NCBI GenBank assembly: GCA_003117195.1
Contig: BDSI01000211.1
Coordinates: 59,875 to 123,874, forward strand
Origin: Eudorina sp. 2006-703-Eu-15
Taxonomy: Eukaryota > Chlorophyta > Chlorophyceae > Chlamydomonadales > Volvocaceae
Length of the DNA: 64,000 nt
Direction of reading: 5' to 3'
Part shown: positions 1-10,162 of the stretch, piece after piece
How positions within the stretch are numbered: position 1 is the stretch's first letter
How the letters are laid out: every line of letters starts with the position of its first letter
Notes under the pieces: model-generated
What the model saw: the letters and a program-made list of their open reading frames with translations, nothing else
What the model was told of the DNA's origin: nothing
The model's database searches: none
Made by a program: the position numbers and the translations under genes

Positions 1-1450
1 CTCCCGTTTTCCCTCCCCTCGCTTCTCCTTCCCTTTCTCCCCTTGTTTCGTTTTCGCCCCCTTCCCCTCTCCGTGCCCCCCCCCTCCCCCCCCGTTTTTC
101 GTTTTCCCCCGCCCCCCCCCCCTTTTTCGCTGCTCCCCCCCCCCTCCCCGGTTCGCCCCCCCCCTTCTTTTCCCTTCCTCCCCTGGCCCTCCGCTTCCCT
201 TTCTTTTGCTCTTCCTGCTCTGCCCCCCGTTTTTGCCTCCCCGGCCCCCCCCCTGCTTTCCGTCGCCGCGCCCCCTTCTCCCCCTCCCTCCCGTCTTTGG
301 TTCTCTCCCGCCCCTGGCTGGTTCTCTTTCGGTCCCCCTCTGTCTTCCTCTCCGCGTTTTGCCGTCGTTCCCCCCCCGGTCCCGTCCCCCCCTGTTTCCT
401 TTCGTCCCCTCCCCCCTTTTTTCGCTTGCCCCCCTCCCCCCCCCTCCCTCCCCCCCCCCCCCCGTTCCCCCTCCTGCCCCCCCTCTCCCCCTTTTTCCCC
501 CCCCTCCTCCCCCTCTCCCTCCCCCCCTTCCCCGCTTTTCTTTTGTCCCCCCTTTCTCCTCTTTTTCCCCTCTTTTTCCCCTCCCCCCCCCGCCTTTCCC
601 TCCTCTGCCTCCCCCCCCTGTCTTTCGCCTCTGCCCCCCCTCTCCCTTCCCGCCTTTCCGTCCCCCTCCCCTCTTCTTGTTGCCGTCTGGCCCCCTGGTC
701 GCCTTCCTCCTCGCCCCGCGTTGTCTCCCTGTTTTCCCTTTTTCTCCCCTCCTTTTTTCCCCTTCCCCCCCGTCCCCCTGCTTGGTCCCCTGTTTCCCTC
801 CGCCTTCGCTTCTGGCCCTTTCCCCTCTTCTCTTCGTCCTCCTTCTCCTGTTGCCCCTCTTCCCCCCCTCCCCTTTGCTCCCCCCCCCCCTCCTTCTTTC
901 TTCCCCCCCGTGCTTTTCGTTCTCTGTCTTTTGCCTTTGCCCCCCTCCCCTTCTTGTCCGCTCCCCCTCCTCCTCTTTTCCTCCCCCCCCCTCTTTTCCT
1001 CCCTGCCCTTTTCTTCCCCCGCTTCCTTCCCCGCCCCTCTTGCTCTTTTCCCCCTTTCCTTCCGTGCTTCTCCCGCTTTCCCCCCGCTGGGCTTTTCCCG
1101 CTCCCTGCTCTTCTTCCCTGCTCCCCCCCGCTTTCTTCCCGCTTCCTCCTTTCGCCCCCCCTCTTTCGTCCTTCTCGCCCCCCCTCTTTCTTCTTTTGGT
1201 TTGCCTTTCCCCCCTCCTCGCCTTCTCTTCTCCTTTTCCCGCCTGTCTCTTCTTCTTCGTCTTGCGGCCCCCCCCCCCCTGCCCTCTGGGCTTCTGTCCC
1301 CCTTCGGGCCCCCCGCCCGGCCCCCTTTCCTCGGTCTTCTCCCCCCCCTCTCCCGTGTGTTCCTTTTTCGCGCCGCGCCGGGCTCGCCGCCCCCCCCTTC
1401 CCCTGTTGCTTCGTCCCCTTCTGGTTCTCTTTGTCTTTTCCCTTTGTCCC
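1..1450. other. A-free C/T-rich spacer
   Basis: No A occurs here and G is sparse and not codon-periodic. I find no gene or tRNA image when C is allowed to stand for A. The likeliest content is A/T-rich plastid spacer with every A written as C. Confidence 0.5.
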
Positions 1451-2110
1451 CGTAGGGGAATGTGTCCCCTCAGTGCTTCGTCCCCTTGTCCCCTCAGTGC
1501 TTCGTCCCCTTGTCCCCTCAGTGCTTCGTCCCCTTGTCCCCTCAGTGCTTCCCCTTAGGGGGACCGCTGTCTTCCCCGGAGGGGAACCCCTTTGTTTCTC
1601 CCTTGTCCCCTACGGTTCCCCCCCGGGGCCCCGGGCGCCGCCCCGGCGGGCCGCCGGGGCCCCGTCGGGCCCCCCGTCCGTTCCCCTCCGTCCTGGCCCG
1701 TCCCGCTGTCCCCTGTCGTCCCCTGTCCCCCGCGGGGCCGGGGCCCCGGCGGGGCCGCGGCCCCGTCGTTCGTCTCCCTTCCCCGTCGGGGCCCCGGGCG
1801 CCCCCGCGGGGCCTGCTTCCCCTTCCCCTCCGGTTCCCCTTCCCCTCTGGGGCCCGGGGCCGCCCGGGGGCCCGCCTTGGTCCCTGTCCGGGCCCCGGGT
1901 GTTCCTCCCCTTCCCCTCCGGTTCGTCTCCCTTGTCCCCTTTGGGGCCCCGTCGGGCCCCGGGCGCCCCCCGGGGCCGCCCGCTTTGGTTCCCTTCCCGG
2001 GCCCGGGCCGCCCGCTTTGGTTCCCTTCCCGGGCCCGGGCCGCCCGCTTTGGTTCCCTTCCCGGGCCCGGGCCGCCCGCTTTGGTTCCCTTCCCGGGCCC
2101 GCCTCCCCGC
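1451..2110. repeat. GC-rich repeat cluster with two tandem arrays
   Basis: Starts with four copies of a roughly 24-base unit (TCCCCTCAGTGCTTCGTCCC core, 1464 to 1543) that keep their A. Then comes the common plastid repeat family (CCCCTACGGTTCCCCC followed by GGGGCCCCGGGCGCCG), here mostly without A. Four copies of a roughly 32-base unit (GCCGCCCGCTTTGGTTCCCT core) run from about 1985 to 2100. Confidence 0.85.
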
Positions 2111-2525
2111 GCCTCTCGGCGCGGCCCGCCCGGTTTCCTCCCGGCTCCTTTCCTTCCCCCTCTTTCCCTTCTCTTTCTTTTTCCTCTCTTTCTTTTTCCT
2201 CTTCCCCCCGCTTCCCTTCCCTTTTTGTTCGCCTCTTCCCTTCTCTTCCCTCCTCTTTTCCCGGCTCCTCTTCCCTTTTCGTCGCCCCCCCCCCCCCCCC
2301 CCTCTCTTCCTCTCGCCTCTGCTCCCCCCCTCGCCCCCTCCTCCCTCCCCGTCCCGCCGGCCCTCCCCTCCGCTGTCCTTTCCCTCCGTTCCTTCTCCCC
2401 CCTCCCCGTGTCCCGTCCCCCGCTCGCCCTCCCCCCCGCTTCTGCTCCCTTTCTTTCTCCCCGTGCTTCCCCCCCTCCTTTCTTTCTGTTCCTCTGTTCC
2501 CCCCTCCCCCTTCCCCCCCTCCCGT
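2111..2525. other. C/T-rich spacer
   Basis: No A and little G. I see no coding periodicity and no repeat. Probably converted A/T-rich spacer. Confidence 0.4.
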
Positions 2526-2599
2526 GGGCTTGTCGTTCCCTTGGTTCGCGCCCCGCCCTGTCCCGGCGGCCGTTGCGGGTTCGCGTCCCGTCCGTCCCG
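2526..2599 (+). tRNA. trnD-GUC: tRNA-Asp (GUC), A written as C
   Basis: Reads as a complete 74-base plastid tRNA-Asp once C is allowed for A. The acceptor begins GGGCTTG (GGGATTG). The D arm is GTTCCCTTGGTTCGCGC, and the anticodon stem-loop CCGCCCTGTCCCGGCGG has loop CTGTCCC, meaning CTGTCAA with anticodon GTC. The T arm is GCGGGTTCGCGTCCCGT and the 3' acceptor CCGTCCC plus G discriminator (CAGTCCCG). As written, several helix pairs are C opposite T and would not form; with A restored they are Watson-Crick. The match to a canonical trnD(GUC) looks complete. Confidence 0.93.
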
Positions 2600-3296
2600 C
2601 CCTCCCTCTTCTCTTCCGCCGTTCCGCCCTTCCCGTCCTCCCTCCTCTTCCCCCTCCCTTGTGTTGCTTCCTTCCCTCCTTTCCCCGTTCGGGTTTGGTT
2701 TTGTGTCCGCCGCCCCTGCCCTCTTGTGCCCCCCCCCTCTTCTGTTCTTGTTCTTTCTCGGTCCCCCCCCCTCCCCGCCCCGTTCCGCCCTGTCCCTTGG
2801 GTCCCCCCTGCCCTTCCTCCGTTCTTTCCCGCGTTGTCTCCTCGTTCCGCCTCCTCCTGCCCCTGGCCCCCGTTACATTTCTCCTTTGTTTCCCTGTTGT
2901 TGTCTTTTGTTACTGATAGGCAACCGTTTCGCTCCGGGCCTGCCCTCCCCCGCGCCGCCCCCCTTCCCTTAGGTTGCTCCTTTTAGTTCGTCGCTGGTAG
3001 GCCCCCCGGCGCCGCCCCCCTCGCCGCGGCCTTCGTTTGTTTGTTCCTTTTGTTTCTCTTCTGGCCCCTCCCCCCGCTTTTCTCCTTCGCCCTTTTGTTC
3101 CCCCGCCCCGTCCCTGTTTCCCCTTCCTCCTCCCCGCGTTCCCGCCGTTTGCTTTTTCGTTCCCCCCCCCTTTTGCCCCCCCCCCTTTCCCCCCTCTTTC
3201 CTCCCTCCCTCCCTTTCGTTCCCCGCTCCCCTTCGTCCTCCTCCTTCCGTTCTGTAACGGTTTCGTTTGTCCCATTGTTGTCTTCCCCCTCTGTTT
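2600..3296. other. Spacer with a few A-bearing islands
   Basis: Mostly A-free C/T-rich sequence. A occurs at 2873 to 2935 (including GTTACTGATAGGCAACCG), 2970 to 3000 and 3253 to 3297. I could not assign the 2873 to 2935 island to a gene. Confidence 0.4.
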
Positions 3297-3930
3297 CCCC
3301 ATGTCACCAGTGCGTCCCCGTAGTTCTCCCATTCCCTTCAGTCCCTTCTGTTCCCTTCAGTCCCTTCTGTTCCCTTCAGTCCCTTCTGTTCCCTTCAGTC
3401 CCTTCTGTTCCCTTCAGTCCCTTCGATGCCGGGCCCCGCCGGGCCTGCCGGGCCCCGCCGGGCCTGCCGGGCCCCGCCGGGCCTGCCGGGCCCCGCCGGG
3501 CCTGCCGGGCCCGCCGGGCCTGCCGGGCCCCGCCCGCCCCTCCGGTTCCCCTTCCCCTCCGGTTCCCCTTCCCCTCCGGTTCGTCTCCCTTCCCCTCCGG
3601 GCCCCGGGCGCCCCCCGGGTTCCCGGCGGGGCCGCCCGGGGTTCCCCGCGGGGCGCCCCGCCCGTGCCGGGCCCCGCCCCGCGTTCTTCCCCTTCCCCTC
3701 CGGTTCGTCTCCCTTGTCCCCTTTGGGCCCCGTCGGGGCCCCGGGCGCCCCCCCGGGTTCCCCGGCGGGGCCGCCCGGGGTTCCCCGGCGGGGCCGCCCT
3801 CGTTCCCCTTTGGGCCCCGGGCGCCCCGCCCTGGGCCCTGGCGCCCCGGCGGGGCCCCGTGGCCCCGTCCGCGCCGCCCCCCGCCGGCCCCCGGGCCCTC
3901 GCGCCCCCTGGCGCGGCCCCCCCCGGGGCC
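3297..3930. repeat. Repeat block: CAGT-type tandem array and GC palindromes
   Basis: Begins with CCCATGTCACCAGTGCGTCC, then about five copies of a 19-base unit (CCCTTCAGTCCCTTCTGTT) to 3425. These keep A. A GGGCCCCGCCGGGCCTGCC array and the dispersed family GGGGCCCCGTCGGGGCCCCG follow. The first part recurs at 22945 to 23040. Confidence 0.85.
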
Positions 3931-4839
3931 GTGCTTGCCCCCCTTTCTGTCGCCCCCCCGCTTTTCTTTCTCCCTTTTTCCCGGCCCTTCCTTTCCTCCC
4001 CTCCCTCCCTTCTCCTCCCGTCCCTCTCCCTCGCCTCCCCCGTCCCTCTGTCCCCCGCCCTTTCCTCCGTCTTTTCCGCTCTGGTGGCCGTTTTTTCTTT
4101 CTCTGGTCCCCCGTCTTTCGTTCCTTCCTTTTGGGTCCCCGGCCGCGGCCTTGTCCCCCCCGTTCCCTTTTCCTCGCCGCCGGTCTCCTCTCCGTGCTTT
4201 TTTTCGTCTTCCGGCCTCCTCGTCTCCCCCCTTTTTCTCCTCCTTCTCCGTTTCCTCCTGTTCTTTTCGCCCCCCCTTTCTTTCGCTTGTCGCGTCCCGT
4301 CCCTTTTCTCGTTCCGTTTTGTCCCTCCCCCTCCCCGCTCCGTCCCCCCCCCCTCCTCCGGTGTCTTTCTTTGTTCCCCTCTTTGTCCCTTGTCCCCGTC
4401 GGGGCCCGCCTCGCGTCCCCGGTCCGTCTTTTTTCTCCCTCTTTCGTTCGGCGCTTCTTTTTCTCCCCTCTCTCCCCGTCCCCCCGGGGCTTTTCCCCCG
4501 TTGCTTTCCTTCCCGCCTCCGCTTCGTTTTCCTCCCCCCCTCCCCTTCGCCTCTTTTCCCCCTTTTTGTTTCTTCTCTTTGCGGCTTTTCCGTTGCCTGC
4601 TCGCCTCCCTGCCCCCTTCCCCTCCGGGCCCCGTGTCCCTCCCGCGTCTCCCCCTCGCCTTCTCCTTTCTCCTTTGCGTTTCCTGTCCCCGCCCCCTTCC
4701 CTCGCGGGCCCCCCTTCGCTTGGCTCTTGTGTGTTGGGGGTCGCTCCTCTTCCCTCGGGCGGTTCCCGCCCTCCTTCCTTGTCGCGGTTCTGTTCTTCTC
4801 CCGTTGTCCTCCTTCCGTCCCCCCTCCCTCCCCTTTTTT
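3931..4839. other. A-free spacer upstream of psbB
   Basis: C/T-rich and without A. I recognise no gene. A promoter or ribosome-binding site for psbB cannot be read because its A residues are lost. Confidence 0.4.
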
Positions 4840-6358
4840 CTGGGTTTCCCTTGGTCTCGTGTCCCTCCCGTCGTCCTCCCTGCCCCTGGGCGCCTCCTTT
4901 CCGTCCCTTTCCTGCCTCCCGCCTTCGTTTCTGGTTGGGCCGGTTCTCTGGCTTTCTTTGCCCTTTCCGTTTTTGCCCCTTCTGCTCCCGTCTTCCCCCC
5001 CTGTGGCGTCCCGGGCTGTTTGTTCTTCCTTTTCTGCCCCGTTTCGGTCTTCCCCCCTCTTGGGGTGGCTGGCCCCTTCGTGGTGCCCCCGCCCCCCCCC
5101 TGGCCTTTGGCGTTCTGCCGGTGTTGCCGCGGCTCCTCTTCTTCTTTCCGGTGCTCTTTTTTTCGCTTCCGTCTGGCCCTGGCCCTCCTGGGCTTTCGCG
5201 CTTTTCCGTGCCCCCCGCCCCGGTCCCCCGCGTTCGCTTTCCCCCCCCTTTTTGGTATTCACTTATTCTTATCTGGTTTACTTTGTTTTGGTTTTGGTGC
5301 ATTCCACGTAACTGGTGTATTTGGTCCTGGTATTTGGGTTTCTGACCCTTCTGGCTTCCCCGGTCGTGTTCCCCCCGTCGCCCCTTCTTGGGGTGCTGCT
5401 GGTTTTGCTCCCTTCCCTCCCGGTGGTCTTCCCGCCCCTCCCCTTGCCGCCGGTCTCCTTGGTGTCTTCGCTGGTTTCTTCCCCTTCTGTGTCCGTCCTT
5501 CCCTCCGTTTCTCCTTTGGTTTCTCTCTGGGTCGTCTTGCCCCCGTCTTCTCTCGTCGTCTCGCCGCCGTCTTCTGGGCCGCTTTTGTTGTCGCCGGTCC
5601 TCTGTGGTCTGGTTCGGCCGCTCCTCCTCTTGCCTTCTTCGGTCCGCCCCGTTCTCCGTGGGCCCCCGGTTTCTTCCCCCCGCCCTTCCCCCCGCGTCCC
5701 CGCTCGTCTCGCCGCCGGTGCTTCTTTCTCTGCGGCCTGGTCTCGTCTTCCCGCCCCCCTCGCTTTCTCTGCTTCTCTTGGTCCTCCCCCCGCTCCCGGT
5801 GGTTTCTTCCGTCCTGGTGCGCTGCCCCGTGGCGCCGGTCTTGCTGTCGGTTGGTTCGGTCCTGCTGTCTTCCCCGCTCCCGCCGGTCGTGCTTTCTTTG
5901 TTCGTCGTCTGCCTCCTTTCTTTGCCCCTTCCCTGTTCTTTTCCTTGCTCCCGCTGGTCTTGTTCGTGCTGCCGTTCCTTTCCGTCCCGCTGCCTCCCCC
6001 TCTCGTCTTGCCCCCGTCGGTGTTTCTGTTCCCTTCTCCGGTGGTGCCTTCGCTGGTTTCCCCTTTCCCGCTCCCGCGCCTGTTCCCCCTCCGCTCGCCC
6101 CGCTCCGTTCGGTGCCCTTTTCGCGTTCGCTCGCCGTCCTTTCCCCTCCGCTGGTGTCTTCCGCCGTCGCCCTCGTGGTTGGTTTCCGTTTGGTCCTGTC
6201 TGCTTTGCCTTCCTCTTCTTCTTTGGTCCTCTTTGGCCTGGTGCTCGTCCGCTTTTCCGTGCTGTCTTTGCGGGTCTTGCCGCTGCTCTTCCTGCCCCCG
6301 TTGCCTTCGGTCCCTCCCCCCCCTTGGTGCCCCTTCTTCTTTCCGTGCCGCCTTCTCC
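4840..6358 (+). CDS. psbB: Photosystem II CP47 chlorophyll protein, A written as C
   Basis: CP47 is the inner antenna protein of the photosystem II core in the thylakoid membrane. Six membrane spans and many chlorophyll-binding His are expected; those His read as Pro here. The start CTG (ATG) is at 4840, followed by [11 protein letters not shown] for [28 protein letters not shown] and [19 protein letters not shown] follow. At 5253 to 5345 the sequence keeps A and reads as normal CP47 ([20 protein letters not shown]...). Then A is lost again ([33 protein letters not shown]) to a C-terminal image of DTSSLREAF and TCC (TAA). Length is 1519 nt against about 1527 expected, with several single-base losses. 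No intron. It heads a psbB-psbT-psbN-psbH cluster. Confidence 0.95.
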
Positions 6359-6835
6359 CCTTTTTTTCCTCCCCTGTTCCTTTTTTTCCCCTCCCGCTTT
6401 CCTTCCTCCTTCCGCTCTGCTCCCCCCCCGTGCCCGTGTCGTCCCCTCCCGTCCTTTTTGCTTTCCTTCCGGCCCTTGCGCTTTGTCTTCTGCTTTTCCC
6501 CCTCTCCCCGCTTTTGCCTCGTTGTCGTTTCCCTCTTCGTTCCTTCGCTTTCCTTCGTGCTTTCTTCCCTGTCTTTTGCCCCCTTTTCGCTCCCCCCCCT
6601 CTCCCCGTCCCCCCCCCTTCCGTCTTTCCCTTGCCGTCCTCCGGTCCCCCCTCCCCCGTCGCTTTTAGCCGTCGTTTTTTGTTCCTTTTTTCTCCTTTGG
6701 TTGTTTTGCCTTTTTCTTCCTTCAGGAGACGCCTTACGGAGACGGTAGCGTTTCTTTTAGTTCGTCCCCTGTGGGTTCCTATTCCCTTCCCTCGTCCCCC
6801 TTGCTTCCCCGTCGGGGCCGCCCCGGTTTCTCCCT
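6359..6835. other. Spacer downstream of psbB
   Basis: C/T-rich with little G. A reappears at about 6658 to 6790 in a stretch containing CTTCAGGAGACGCCTTACGG, which I cannot assign. Confidence 0.35.
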
Positions 6836-7160
6836 TGTCCCCGTAGGGGAAGGGAGCCGAACACGCCCCTTCCTCTCCGGGGACGTTATTTAGTCCCCAA
6901 AGGGGAAGTCATTCTTCCCCTCTGTTTCTCCCTTGTCCCCGTTGGGGCCGGGCGCCGCCCCCCTTGTCCCCGTCGGGGCCGGGGCCCCTCTTCCCTTCCC
7001 GGGCCCGGGCCCCTTTCCCTGCGGCCCCCCCCCCCGGGGCCGCCCCCTTTTCCCGGCCCGGGCCGCCGCCCCCGGGCCCCGCGGCCGCCGCCCTCTGTTT
7101 CTCGTCTCTCTTCGCGCCTCCCCTCCTTCCCTTTCCGGGGTTCCCTGGCGGGGCCGCGCC
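6836..7160. repeat. GC-rich dispersed repeat cluster
   Basis: Members of the CCCCGTAGGGGAAGGG and CCCGTTGGGGCCGGGCGCCG family. Some A is kept near 6853 to 6912, where paired motifs such as CCCCAAAGGGGAA are palindromic. Confidence 0.75.
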
Positions 7161-8049
7161 GCCGGGCGCCCGTTTCTTGTTGTTGTCGCTTTTAGTTCCT
7201 CGTCCCTTCCCCGGCCGCGTCCCCCCCCCTCCCGGGCCGCCGTATTTGTCCCCTCCGGGGTTTCCTCCCCGCGCCCCCCCCGTCTGCCCCCCGTCCGCTT
7301 TCCCGGCCCCCTTCCGTCCCCGTCGGGGCCCGCCCTCCGTTCCCCGTCCTTCCCCCGCGGGGCCGCCGCCCTGCCCGGCCGCGTTTCTTTTTCTTTTCCG
7401 GGTTTTGCGCCGCCGCCGTCCTCCCTTTCCGGGCCCCCTCCCGCTCCCTCCCTCCCCCTTTGTTCCCCTTTGCGCCTCCTCCTTGCCCCCTCCGCCGCCC
7501 CTCCCCCCCCCGCTCTTCCTCGTCGCGCCCCTTTCTGGGCCGCCTTCGCGTCTCCTTCGGGCCCCCGTCGTTTCGCCGTCGCCCCCCGTTTTCCCCCCCC
7601 GGGCGTTGCATTTTTCCCCCTCGTAGCTCCCCTCTTTCCGTTCCGCTTTTTGTCCTTTTTCGGTCCCCTTCCTTTCGTTCCCCTTTGGCGCCCGCCCGGG
7701 CCCCCTTTCCTTCTTTTTTCTTTTCCCCTTTGTTCTTTTCGTTTTTTTCTTTCTTTGCTTGGCCTTCTTCCCGTCTTTTCCCCCCTCGTCCCCCTTGTTT
7801 TCGCCCCGTGTTCCTTTTCCGGTCCTTTTTTGTTTCTCGCTTCCCCCCCCTGCCGTTTTCGCCCTTCGGGCCTTTTTTGTTTCTTTCCGTCCCGCCCCCG
7901 TTCCTTCCGTCCGTCCTTGTTCGTTTCTCCCCCGGCCCCGGCCCCTGTGCCCCCCTTTTTGTCCGCCCCCCTTTCCCCCCCCTCCCTTTCTCTTTTTTCC
8001 CCCTCCCCCGTTCCCTTCCTTCCCCCCCTCCCCTCGCTTTTTCCTTTTT
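7161..8049. other. A-poor spacer between psbB and psbT
   Basis: C/T-rich. Isolated A occurs near 7192, 7235, 7608 and 7625. No gene or tRNA image found. Confidence 0.4.
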
Positions 8050-8145
8050 CTGGCCGCTTTCGTTTCTCCTTTCTTCTTCGTTGGGCCTTTCGGTCTTCTT
8101 TTCTTTGCGCTTTTCTTCCGCGCTCCTCCCCGTCTGGTTCCCTCC
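8050..8145 (+). CDS. psbT: Photosystem II protein T, A written as C
   Basis: PsbT is a single-span protein at the photosystem II dimer interface. The 96 bases give 31 residues plus a stop, the normal size, with no indel. They read LAAFVSPFFFVGPFGLLFFA then LFFRAPPRLVP, the image of MEALVYTFLLVGTLGIIFFA and IFFRDPPRMVK. The start is CTG for ATG and the end TCC for TAA. It lies between psbB and the opposite-strand psbN, as in most green plastids, but with unusually long spacers. Because of its exact length this short gene is one of the clearest proofs of the A-to-C reading. Confidence 0.93.
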
Positions 8146-8589
8146 TTTTTTTCTCCTCCTCCCCTCCGCTTCGCTTTTTCTTGTCCGTCCCTCCTGGCGC
8201 CGCTTCGTCCCCTGCCCTTTGTGCCTCCGGCGCTTCGCTCCGTCTCTCCGCTTTCTGGCCTCCCTCTCCCGCTTCCCCTTTGGCTCTCCCTCCCGTTCTG
8301 GCTGTCCCCTTCGGCTCGTTTTCCTTTTCTTCCCCTCTCCTCCGCCCTCCCGCCCTCGTTTTTCTCCGTCCTCGGCCCCCCCTCCCCTGTCGTTTTTTTC
8401 CCCCTTCCGTCCGTTTTCCGGGCTCCGCTTGGCGTCTTTCCTTTCCTCCTCCGGTTCCTTCCTTCTTCCCCGCTTTTCCCCCTTCTCCCCCCGCCTGCGC
8501 CCCCGCTCCCCCGTTTTCTTCCCCGTTTCCGTTCGTTCTTTTTTTCTTTTCCTCCCCGCCCCTTCTGTTGTCCCCTGCCTTTTTCGCCC
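8146..8589. other. A-free spacer between psbT and psbN
   Basis: C/T-rich, no A, no coding periodicity that I can match. Confidence 0.4.
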
Positions 8590-8718
8590 TTCCTCTTCGT
8601 GTTCTTCCCCGGCTCCCGCCCTTTTTTTGCTGGTGGGCCGCCCCTCCCTCCCCGCCTCCCCTGTCCCCCTTCCCCGCCGCCCCCCTCCCCCCGGTCCCGC
8701 CCCCGCTGGGCTTTCCCT
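8590..8718 (-). CDS. psbN: PsbN, photosystem II assembly factor (minus strand)
   Basis: PsbN is a small thylakoid protein needed for photosystem II assembly, encoded opposite psbB, psbT and psbH. On the written strand the triplets CTC TTC GTG TTC TTC at 8593 to 8607 are the reversed codons of D E H E E. The series continues through P, D, R, L, K, K, S, P, P, G, F to a reversed ATG (CCT for CAT) at 8716 to 8718. The C-terminus therefore reads as FGPPSKKLRDPFEEHED, typical of PsbN. The stop is TTC for TTA at 8590 to 8592. Length is 129 nt against 135 expected, with about six bases lost in C runs. In the gene's own sense the change is T to G, showing that the corruption follows the written strand. 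Confidence 0.88.
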
Positions 8719-9890
8719 CGCTCCTCCCCCCCCTCCCCTTCTTCTCCTTTTGTCTTCTCCGCCGTCCCCCCCTGCCCCTCCTCTCTCCTCCCCCCCTCTT
8801 TTCCCCTCCTTTTTCGCCTGTTTCCCCCTCCCGTTTCTTTTTCGTCTCCTTTTGTTCCTGTTCCCTTTGTTCTTTCTCCCCGTCCCCTCCGTTTGCTCTC
8901 CTCTTTTTTCCCCGTCCTTCCCCCTCCTCCTTCTTCTTTCCCTTCCCCCCCCCCCCTTTTGGGTTCCGTGCTGGTCCCCTCCGGGCGCCCCCCTCCCCTC
9001 GCCCCCTTCGCCTCCCCGTCCGTGTGTTTTCTTCCCTCTGTCCCTCCCCCCCCGTCCCCCCGCTCCCGGTTTTCCCCTCCCTTTCCCCCCTCCCCCTCGC
9101 CTGCCCCCTCTCGCCTTGTGCTTTTTCCCCGGCTCCCTGTGGGCCTCCCGTTTGTTGTCCTTTCTCCCGCTCCTTTTTTCGCCCCCTCCCCTTTCCCTTC
9201 CCCTTCTTTTCCTCTTGGTCCCCCTCGGGGCCCGGTGCTCGCCCTCCTGTTTCGCCCCGGCTTCCCTCTGGGTTCCCTTTTTCCTTCTTTTCCTTCGCCC
9301 GCTCCCCCCCGGTGCCCCCTTGTTCTTTCTTTTGGCCCCCTCTCCTCTTGCCGTTCTTTTTGTCCTCGGGCCCGTGTTTTGGCTTTTGTCCCCTTCCGGG
9401 CCGTTGTTCCCCGTTTCTTCTTTCCGCTTTTCTTGTCCCCGCCCCCTTTTGTTTTTCCCTTGGTCTTCTCCCGGGGGCCGGGCCCCCCCCTTCTCTCCCG
9501 CCCCCTCCCGGTTTTTTCCTCCCTCTCCGGCCTTTTTCCTGCTTCCCCTTTTTTCTCCCTTCTTGTCCCTCCCGGGCCCCCCCTTTCCCCTCCGGGCCCC
9601 CCGCGTTCGGTCCCTCGTTGCTTGTAATTTTTTTAGTAGCCTGTTCCCTTTCTTTCTTTCTGGTACTCTCTTCCTCGCCGGGCCGCGGGGGCTGGGTGCC
9701 GCCCCCTCCGCTTCGTCCCCCCGGGGCCCGCTCTCCGTTTGCCCCCTTTGGGCCCGTCCCGGGGTTCTTCTCGCGGTCCCCGCCGCGCGTGCCGCTTTTC
9801 CGGGGGGCCGCTTTGCCGGGCCTGCTGGCTCCTTTTTTTCCCGCCCGTCCCGCCCCGTCGCGCTCCTCGCGCTTCCTTCCTTTCCCTTTT
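8719..9890. other. Spacer between psbN and psbH
   Basis: C/T-rich, essentially A-free except near 9625 to 9665 (GTAATTTTTTTAGTAGCC). Short GC-repeat fragments lie near 8980, 9230 and 9680 to 9790. No further gene image. Confidence 0.4.
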
Positions 9891-10162
9891 CTGGCCCCGG
9901 CCCTTCTCCCGCTCCCGCCCCCTCCTCCCCCGTCGCTTCTGGTTTTCCCGCCCCCGGGCTTCCCCCCCCCTTCGGCCCTTTCTTCCGTCCCCTTCCCTCT
10001 GCCGCTGGTCCCGTTTTCCCCGGCTGGGGTCCTCCTGTTTTCCTGGGTGTTTTCCTTGTCTTCTTCGCCGCTTTTTTCTTCCTTCTTTTCGCCCTTTCTC
10101 CCCGTTCTCTCCTTTTCGCTGCCGTTCCCCTGCGTTGGGCCCCTTTCGCTCCCGTTTCTTCC
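9891..10162 (+). CDS. psbH: Photosystem II phosphoprotein H, A written as C
   Basis: PsbH is a single-span, N-terminally phosphorylated subunit of the photosystem II core. The sequence reads APGLPPPFGPFFRPLPSAAG then PVFPGWGPPVFLGVFLVFFA, the image of [20 protein letters not shown] and KVLPGWGTTVLMAVFILLFA. It ends in the image of SWETLAKVS followed by TCC (TAA). The start CTG at 9891 gives the image of MATG with one G apparently lost just after it. Length is 272 nt against 267 expected for 88 residues. No A is present in the gene. It closes the psbB cluster. Confidence 0.93.

Noticed and set aside
1464..1543. Regular short repeats considered as a CRISPR array
   Set aside because: Units are directly tandem without unique spacers; the same holds for the arrays at 3340, 50995 and 60260.
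43..3300. Very long proline-, serine- and phenylalanine-rich open frames suggesting cell-wall-type proteins
   Set aside because: They exist in all three plus-strand frames at once because stops need A, and A is absent. They run across repeats and known genes in other frames.
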